DNA from: Malurus cyaneus samueli
Taxonomy: Eukaryota; Chordata; Aves; Passeriformes; Maluridae
Direction of reading: 5' to 3'
NCBI GenBank assembly: GCA_009741485.1
Contig: CM019220.1
Location: 795,708-859,707, forward strand
DNA length: 64,000 nt
This document shows positions 56,440-64,000 of this stretch, one piece after another. The notes beneath the pieces were generated by a model. That model saw nothing but the letters and a program-made list of their open reading frames with translations. It had not been told where the DNA came from and did no database searches. Positions within the stretch are counted from its first letter, which is position 1. Every line of letters begins with the position of its first letter. The translations under genes were made by a program, and so were the position numbers.

Positions 56440-57440
56440 CCTGGATGGATCCACGCTCCTCTCCCTCCTCACGGACACATCGCCGCCCCGCCGCTGCTCA
56501 CACTGAGACTCCACAAAAATCCACCCCTCCGAGCTCATCCAGTTCTTGCCTTTCTTTTTTTTTTTTTTTTTTCCTCTTTTTCTTTTCCTCCCAGGAGCGA
56601 GCAGCAAGAGACGGCAGGGGCGGGGAGGCAGAGCCTTCTCCCCGCGCCTCCCACACGGCGGAGCGGGGAGCGATCCCCTCGTCACCCTCTCCCCTAACTC
56701 TGACCCCGGCTCAACTCTCCGGTCTCCCGAGCGGCGGAGGCAGCGCGGTTCAGCCCAACTTTGTCCCTCCAGCAGTGCAGCTTAGGGGCTGGCGAGGCGA
56801 AAAGGCCGAGCCGGGGGACTCTCTCCGGGCGGCGGCGGCCGTGCCTAGAGCCCGCCGAGTGTCGCTGGCAGCGCGGAACAGCCCTCGGTGCCCTGCTGCC
56901 GCTGCTCCCCCGTGGTAATCTCATATCTACCCATTCACCCGTGTGGCGTGCGGAGAACCGGCCCAAGATGGCGGCGCCCGGGCGATTGTTTTTGTTTCCT
57001 CTCCGCCTCCCCCTCCTTCCCCACGGCCGCGGCGGCCGCCCAAGATTGACGGCCGCTTTATCCAATCGCAACGCGGGATTCACCAATTGGCCCCGCCCAC
57101 CCCCGCTCGCCCCTCCTATCCGCGGGGGGCGGAGCGCGCGCCCCCACCTGGCCCCCCCGCCGGCCCCGCGCGCGCCGCCTCACGGCCGTCCCGCCCGCCC
57201 TTCCCGCCCTCAGGGCGCGGCCCCTCCGGAGCTCCCTCGCCCCGCTCCGCCCCGACCCCCCTGGGGTCGGTAATTCACCTTCGCGGGGCTCCTTCCAGCT
57301 GTTGGGGGGCTGTGCTGTGCTCCCAGGTTCAGGTGGTGGAGGTAAAACGGTGCCGGCAGCCACGCGGTGGGAGCTGGCTGGGTGGGGTCACAACGGTGTA
57401 ACGTGTACGCAGCGGTGTGAGGCTGGGGGTGCTGACACGG
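56440..57440 (-). promoter_or_regulatory. ACVR2A: CpG-island promoter of ACVR2A
   Basis: A dense CpG, GC-rich block in an AT-rich neighbourhood, just upstream of exon 1. It includes AAGATGGCGGC (YY1-type, 56965-56975), CCAAT boxes at 57062-57066 and 57083-57087, a GC box at 57126-57134, and C-runs that form a G-quadruplex motif on the - strand (57091-57113). No TATA box is obvious. A long T-rich run lies at 56546-56596. Such islands often fire in both directions. Boundaries are approximate. Confidence 0.75.
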
Positions 57441-57589
57441 CGGTCAAATGTAGGCTTGATCCTCCGTCTCACCCCCATCCCAGCCTGCTAACGTCCCTGA
57501 AAATGTCCTACATGTAGTTCAGGTGAGATCCATGGCTGTGGTAGTCCCTGCTGTGGGCACGTTCCTCAGGAGCATCACTGCTGCCATGG

Positions 57590-57922
57590 CATAGAATCAG
57601 AATCATAGAATAGGTTGGGTTGGAAAGGAATTTGGAGCTCATCTATTCCACCCCCTGCCATGGCAGGAACACCTTCCACTATTCCAGGTTTCTCCAAGCC
57701 CTGTCCAACCTGGCCTTGGACACTTCCAGGGGTCCAGGAGCAGCCACAGCTCTGGGCACCTGTGCCAGGGCCTCACCACCCTCACATGCAAGGATTACTT
57801 TTCAATATCCAATTTGTCCATACCCTCTTTTAAGTTTGAATCCATTCCCCCTTGTCTCGTCGCTCCATGCTCATCTCTGTGTTTCTGGTAGGTTCCCCCC
57901 AGGTTCTGGAAGGCACCTGCAG
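57590..57922 (-). mobile_element. CR1 LINE 3' fragment with intact terminal octamers
   Basis: It starts at the left with AGAATCAGAATCATAGAATA, the reverse complement of the CR1 terminal ATTCTATG repeats. The 3' region follows (GGTTGGGTTGGAAAGGAA, CACTTCCAGGGGTCCAGG, CCATTCCCCCTTGTC, AGGTTCTGGAAGGCACC). At about 330 bp it is the longest and best preserved CR1 copy in the window. It is 5'-truncated, as is usual for CR1. Confidence 0.9.
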
Positions 57923-60900
57923 TGTATTTATGGGCCCTGCTCCGTCACACTGAGATGCTCCATTAGCAGATGGCTGTACGTCCATGCCGTGTCATGTCCA
58001 GGTAATTAATTCTGCTGTAATTAACTCGCCCGTGCTGGCTATCCTGAAAGACAAGGTGCTCTGGTGGTGTGGTGGCTGAACTTCCCAGCACTGGCACTGT
58101 GCTCAGCCTCCTCTGGAATCACAACAAACTTTTGTTTCGTATCACTGTTTGTCCTTTGGCTGCTGTGGACTGGCAGTTCACAGGATTTATTTGGAGTGTG
58201 AGAGCTTTTAGGAGCTCCTGAGATGAGGACAGCATTGCTTTGTGTTACAGATGAGAGCAGGACAAAGGGCTTATGCTCCAGAACATGGATATAAAGCTGC
58301 ACATGTGCTGGCATAGAGGAGGGAGAGAGAAGGATGGATGGAAAAGTTCCAGTGTTCTCACCTTTTGGGGCATGTGTGGTACTTTGTGTCCCTGTAAAAA
58401 GAACACTTCACACTAAATTATCCCCATTAAGGATGATGGTTTTGCTCCTTCATGAGTTTAGTGTCACTCCCTACTTTTTTTTTTTAATGGATGCCTTAAA
58501 ACACATCACTTGTCTCTGGATAAAAAGGAATACATGGCTCTTAGATCTGGAGATCCATGTGGGAAAGCACGAGGGCTTTAGTGCTGGCCTTTAATTTCTG
58601 TATTCTATAAAGACCTGTAATTGCACAAGCAACAAATACCAAGTTCTCTGAGAACTGGTTATGCAGTTCACCAACCCCAGATAGGTGTTAAGTGATTCCA
58701 GATTCCTTTTCAAACTGTTTGGTGGCATGGACTAAGGGTTTTTGTTTTGGGATTTGAATACTTGATGGTACTAGACTGGAAGGAAAATTGAATATACAGC
58801 CAAGTCAAGGCTCAGCAACATTGCCAAGCTCTGCTAACTCACAGATCAGTACCTAGACCTGGATTCAAACACCAAGAAATGGTTTTATTTCAGTTTATTT
58901 ACATCGAGCTGTCTGCTTGAGTTCTTAATCAGACACCCTTGGTGTTTCTTTATCTCGTTCCAACACTTCTCAACATTAAATTCATCCAGTGACCATATTT
59001 TTTTTTATGATTTGAAACATCCCAAACACAAAATAAGATGTCAGGACTTGTGCACATCTAGAAGCATCAAGACATGTGGCAACACCTTTTATGCCATCTT
59101 TTATCCAAGTATTTCAGAATGATTTACAAGCATTAATTAATGTTAAGTGTTACAACACTCCTACTTAATCTGTAGTTTTTAATATTCTTCAATAGCAGAA
59201 TATTTAAACGTGACCTGTTCTGCAGGTTGTGTTTTCACTTGGCTCAGCTTCTTCAGAACGCTGGTCATGTTGCCACATGAGTAGGAAATTATAGCTAAAA
59301 AATGTAAATTAAGGTCCATATTCCTATTTTACCAATTGTTTTTGATAAAAATAGAATAAATGTGTCACCTACATAAGAGAATTTGTATGGATGTCATGGT
59401 AAGGAGGTGTCTCTTACTCAAGGAGCTTATTATCCTCAGGCAGGGGTGGGTTTTTTGCTTGCAGGATCCCTGCAGCAGAGTAAATCCTTCTGGCCATCCA
59501 GCAAATATCACAAACACAGTAATTCTGTAGGGTTTCTCTTGTCAATCACCCATTTATCAGCACCACGGGAATCCCAAGTGGAGCTTATTCCTTCCTTTTC
59601 CTTCCCACTTTTGAGGCTGAATGGGAGTCAGTGATCCATGAATTAGGATGAGCGTTGGTGGCTGGGATCAGGGAGCTCTCCATACCTACTTTAGGGATTT
59701 GCTCCCATTTAATTACACTTTCCAAAAAAAAAAAAAAAAAAATGGTTAGAGAGGAGAGTACAAGAAAATTTGAATTACGACAGACAAACTTGCAGAACTT
59801 TTTTTAAAGTATTGTTTGGTGCAGATCTTGCACAGACCTCAGGAGAAATTGCCAACCATTTTTACGAGGTACTTGGTGCAGAATGCTTCAAGGGCTTTGG
59901 GCTAGGCTGTTGTTTTATTGCTAGTTAAAGGATGAGTTTTATCCTAAGCAGACATATTAAATGTCAGCACAGTTGCTGTCTCCTCTTTATTTTTAAATGA
60001 CTTTCTCATGTGAATTTTAGGGGTGTTTCCCTTTTTCACCTTTTGGCTCCTCATTTCTATTTTCCTTTCGCCTTAAACTCCAGATCTTTTTTTCCCCCCT
60101 TCCAAGATCAATCTGTCTCTGCATTTTTAATGAATCATTTACTGTGACATATGAGCACTGAAGACACAGTGTCAGGGACTTAAGCATCTGTGGAGAGCAG
60201 GAGGAGATGAAATGGATGTGATCTTAGCTCCAGTCTTTTGTTCATGTGGGATGGGGCTTTGCCTAGAGGCAGCACAAATATGACTTTTCCTTCTAGGGAA
60301 TAATGAGGAGAATTAAAACCCAGCAATGTCTCATTTTTCTCTCTGGAGCACTGCTAGGAATTGAGGCTGCTTTCAGCTGTGCCTTTGCTATTCCCACACT
60401 TAGCACTGAATCAACACAAAACCCAACGTGATAGGAAAGGAGTTTTTGTGCAGGACTCAAGCAGAGCACTGAGAGAAGCATTTTTTAAATGTAAAGAGAG
60501 AAAAATTGGGGTTTGTAGTATCAGGAGTGACACCAACAGAGAGAATCCTTGTCATTATCTCTTTCATCTTGCCTTGTGGTCGAAGTCATTCCCCCTTTGA
60601 AACTCTGAAGGAAGAGAAGACCCCATTCAGGCACTGTCCTTATATAACCAAACCAAAAAAGGACCAAAATGGCAAGAAATTAATCTCTCCCAGGGCTGTC
60701 CTCCTTACCACTCAGCTTCACTTTCCATTGGGAAAAAGTACAAGTACTGGATGGCAGCCTAAATTATTTTATTTTAGAAAAGGTAAATAACTGCCTTAAA
60801 GTAATTTTACTTTTGTATGCATGACTCACATGAAACTCATTCTGAAAGAGTTTTAATACAAATTTTCAGTTTTGCTGCTATGGACAGATAATAAAATTAC

Positions 60901-63900
60901 TACAAATTATCCATTATTTTGCATTTTTTCCTCTGTTCCAAAAATATTGTGATACTTTACAGTTACATGAGTAGCACAGCTTGAAAACATGAGAAAATGT
61001 GGAATTAATTAACCTTTTAAACATTGATGAACTGAAGTGAAATGGAAAACTTCCCTCTGAAATGCTTTTGCAATATAGGTGACCATCAAAATGTTCTTCT
61101 GTTATGCTTTATATCAAACTTATAAATTTTAGATGGAGTTGTTGAATCCGGTAAAAGTCAAGTACAAGCTGAAATCACAGCCCTGTTTTGGTGTTGGACT
61201 AAAGTGGGACCATTTTATTCTCGTGAGCAGTGACAGGATTTGGCCTGGATCATTTCTGTAAAGCTTTTTTTTTTGTAGTGAGTTTATGCATGTGACAAAT
61301 TCATTTTTCAGTTAAACACCTGCACCTGGCAGACCTCATGCTACGGGTTTTTTTTTCTTGCCTCAAGTTCAAAAACAAACACAAAGATACAAAATACTCC
61401 AGAAATCACCACTTTGATACAATGTCCATCAAGTTGTTTCAGTAAAGGCTACATTTGACCCAATGATTATTTTTCCTGTTCGACCTGTTATCCAAGTTTT
61501 TGCTTCCTTTAACACTTTTGCAGGGTTTCCAAACTGCCAAACCTATTTTCCTGGAGGAGGGAGGGATGTTTCTTTCTAGGATTTGCAGTACCTTGTCAGA
61601 AAAAAATCATCCCACTGGAGCTTCTGGTTGCTTTCAGACACTCCCTTGTCTCTTAGGGGCATTCTGTTGTGTCACAGGGTTTTATCACTGGCATTTATTA
61701 GCTGTGATTTCATCCATATTTCACAGAAAAATTACCTTTTCTGGATTTTTTTTTTTTATAGTCCTCATTTCTACTGTAGAATCCCTTTTTTTGGAAGCCC
61801 AAGCTGAATTCCTAAAATCCCAGTCTGTGCTATGAAAACAAGGTTCTCGAGGTCTGTGCAGAGATTTTCCTTCTCAGAATACACCATAATTTATATACTC
61901 AGTTATAAACTGACTCTGTGTTCATCACAGAATGCAAAAGTTCTGCAACATTGTCATGTTTTCAATGTTATTTTTGAAGGATTCTGAAAATATGTGACAA
62001 GTGTTTGTTGTTTCTTTTTGCTACAGCGTCCTGACAGTGATACCAGATTTTAAAGATCTTTTGCACTCGTTTGAAAGGCTTTATACATATATTTGTTGAT
62101 AGAGTTTTAAATATTTTGTGCCGACAATTTGTAATTAAATAGTCATAAGAAATAAGAGTGTGAAGTGGCCAAGTGAGGAGAGATTGTCAGATCTTAAGAG
62201 TGTTCAGTTGTGTGCTCTTTAGAATTATTGTGTCAATATGACTTTTGGTTCTTTTGAAATAAAAATGCATGGATAGATGTAATTACTTGTGGTGTCATTC
62301 AAAATATCATAGGAGCTTTCTGTAAGGACTGAAGAGTGGGATTGGGAGAGCTGGCTGATACTTGGGTAATTTAAAACCTCAGTAAGGAGAACATTCCTGG
62401 AAATATTTTTTGGTTCAGATCGATGTCTCGGAGAAAATGAGTGCTGGAGAAGACAAATGAATGCCAGTTTTTGGTTCAACAGATAATAATAAAGTTTCCT
62501 GCAGTATTCCTATAGAATGATATTGGGAAGTGGGATTCTGGAAGATTTGGATGGATTGGAGGATACTGGGACTCAAACATTAATTATTGGTTTTGCTAAA
62601 ATGCCAAGAAATTGAGGCTCCAAAATGGAATTAACTGGCTTCAGAAAGGGATGGTAACAGGGAGTAAGTATTTATCAAATCATCCATGGGCATTGCATTT
62701 GAAAATTTGGGATTTTTAGAAAAAGAAGGTGAAGATCCATGATAATGAACAAACTGCCAATGATTTTAAGATTTATTGTGGCTGATCACTGGAGAGTGTA
62801 GAATGAACCCTTACAAACACATTACATGGCACAAGCAGTTGTCTTTCTTCCAGACACAGCAGTTTTAGGCCAAAAAAGCCTTTCTGCAAAGGAGAAAGAT
62901 TGGAATATGATTTGAGGCCCATTTCTTTAAAAGAAATGTAGCTCCTGCTGTTCCTGCTGTTATCTGAATCTTTGCTGGAGGCAATTATGTGGGAATGGAA
63001 CAGGAATCCTGATGAAGTCACAAGTGTGACTCTGGGACAATGGGTGTGAATGGGCCTAAGTCAATGTGTTTTGGTTGCAGCCCATAATCAGTGATTTAGG
63101 GATTTCATAATTTCTGCACAGAATTTAAATAGCATTAAAATAATCCTGCCAACAGCAGCTCAGGCACCCCTTTGTCTCTGTTCACTGTGACAGAAATAAT
63201 ACCTCTCCCCAAGTGCTGTAATTCCTGAAAATCTGGCACGTTACAGGTTTCACTGGAAAAAGTATGGAAGATTCCCAAATTTGACCTATTTCAGATCTGA
63301 AGAAGGACAGTGCAAGTTTTTAGGCTTGGAATTCTCTCAGGGAACACCTCATAGGTGCCACGAGGAGAATCCAGCTGGAACATTTCTCTCTGGTGGTCGT
63401 GCCCTAATAAGATGGATGGGCTGAGCCATTCCTGGATGATTTCAAGTTCTGTAAGTTCAACCCCATAATCTTTTTTCTGCAACCAGCAGAACATCCCAGC
63501 CTGCTGCACTTACTTATCATCCAGGCCACTGGGGAGCTAAATCCTTCTCCAGCTTCTACTGCTGAATAGGTTTGGAATAAATCCATCTGCAAATTATTTT
63601 CTAATAATTCAAATCCATACATTGAAAGATAATGTTGATGTCTCAGATGGCAAAATTCTGTTTACTCCCTAGAGTGAGAAGTTTTTCCATTCACGCTGGT
63701 TTAAAATGAACAACATTTAACCTTTTTTTTTCAATTTACATGGAAAGCTTTCTATGCAGCATCAACCCTTCTAATGTAAAGGCTCATATATTTTTTTTTG
63801 CCTTGAAATTCTTTAGGCAGTGAAAATTTACCTCTAAGATACTTATGTAGTGATACATAGTGCATACACCCAGGTAATTAATTTCCATGAAACTGAATTT

Positions 63901-64000
63901 TTTTTTCATATGGAGATTTTGGGAAGCTGAAGGACACACACACAGATTTTTTAACACATGCCCCAAAACATTGCTTGTCTTTTTTCAAAGTTCATGAGAG
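57923..64000. other. Upstream intergenic DNA
   Basis: AT-rich sequence with T-runs and one A19 run at about 59723-59741. I recognise no exon, RNA gene or repeat family. The open frames are short (about 111 codons at most) and have no similarity I can name. Confidence 0.6.

Noticed and set aside
56214..56918. A 234-codon + strand frame across the CpG island
   Set aside because: GC-rich DNA has few stops. The translation is low-complexity Ser/Pro/Arg, and the region is the promoter/5' leader of ACVR2A on the other strand.
59723..59741. A19 run as the tail of a processed pseudogene
   Set aside because: The sequence 5' of the run has no reading frame or gene similarity, and I see no target-site duplication.

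Overview
The window is nuclear DNA of a vertebrate, almost certainly a bird and plausibly a songbird. The evidence is two intron-split genes with GT-AG splice sites whose products match ORC4 and ACVR2A nearly residue for residue, several 5'-truncated CR1 LINE fragments typical of birds, short introns, GC-rich minisatellites and a CpG-island promoter. I see no prokaryotic, phage or CRISPR-type content.

Layout. The left end (450-5576, + strand) carries the last eight coding exons of ORC4, subunit 4 of the origin recognition complex; the 5' part of the gene lies outside the window. Its poly(A) signal is at 5644. After a gap of about 0.5 kb comes the 3' end of ACVR2A (activin receptor type-2A) on the - strand, so the two genes converge tail to tail. 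ACVR2A is complete. Its 3' UTR is about 3 kb (about 6.16-9.25 kb) and its eleven coding exons lie between 9246 and 55311. They join in phase into 513 codons plus a stop, the same length as the human protein. Intron 1 is about 28.5 kb and fills 26.75-55.26 kb. A CpG island with YY1, CCAAT and GC-box motifs at about 56.4-57.45 kb is the presumed promoter. From 57.45 kb to 64 kb is upstream intergenic DNA with one clear CR1 fragment and no recognisable gene.

Function. The genes are neighbours by conserved synteny, not by shared pathway. ORC4 is an AAA+ family subunit of the complex that marks replication origins. ACVR2A is a type II serine/threonine kinase receptor for activins, GDFs and some BMPs, which phosphorylates type I receptors to start SMAD signalling.

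The unusual material is mostly non-coding and sits in ACVR2A introns. It includes a 12-copy 41-bp minisatellite open in all six frames, an adjacent array of about 17 copies of a 40-bp unit, a CCATCC/ATGGATCC array starting about 8 nt from the exon 9 splice donor, a strong CTCF-like site inside a 9-bp inverted repeat, and a three-copy ~290-bp unclassified repeat. A 95-bp exact duplication around a single N looks like an assembly join error. The two coding A8 tracts that are frameshift hotspots in human ACVR2A are both interrupted here by synonymous G's. I found no new multi-gene system and do not claim one.
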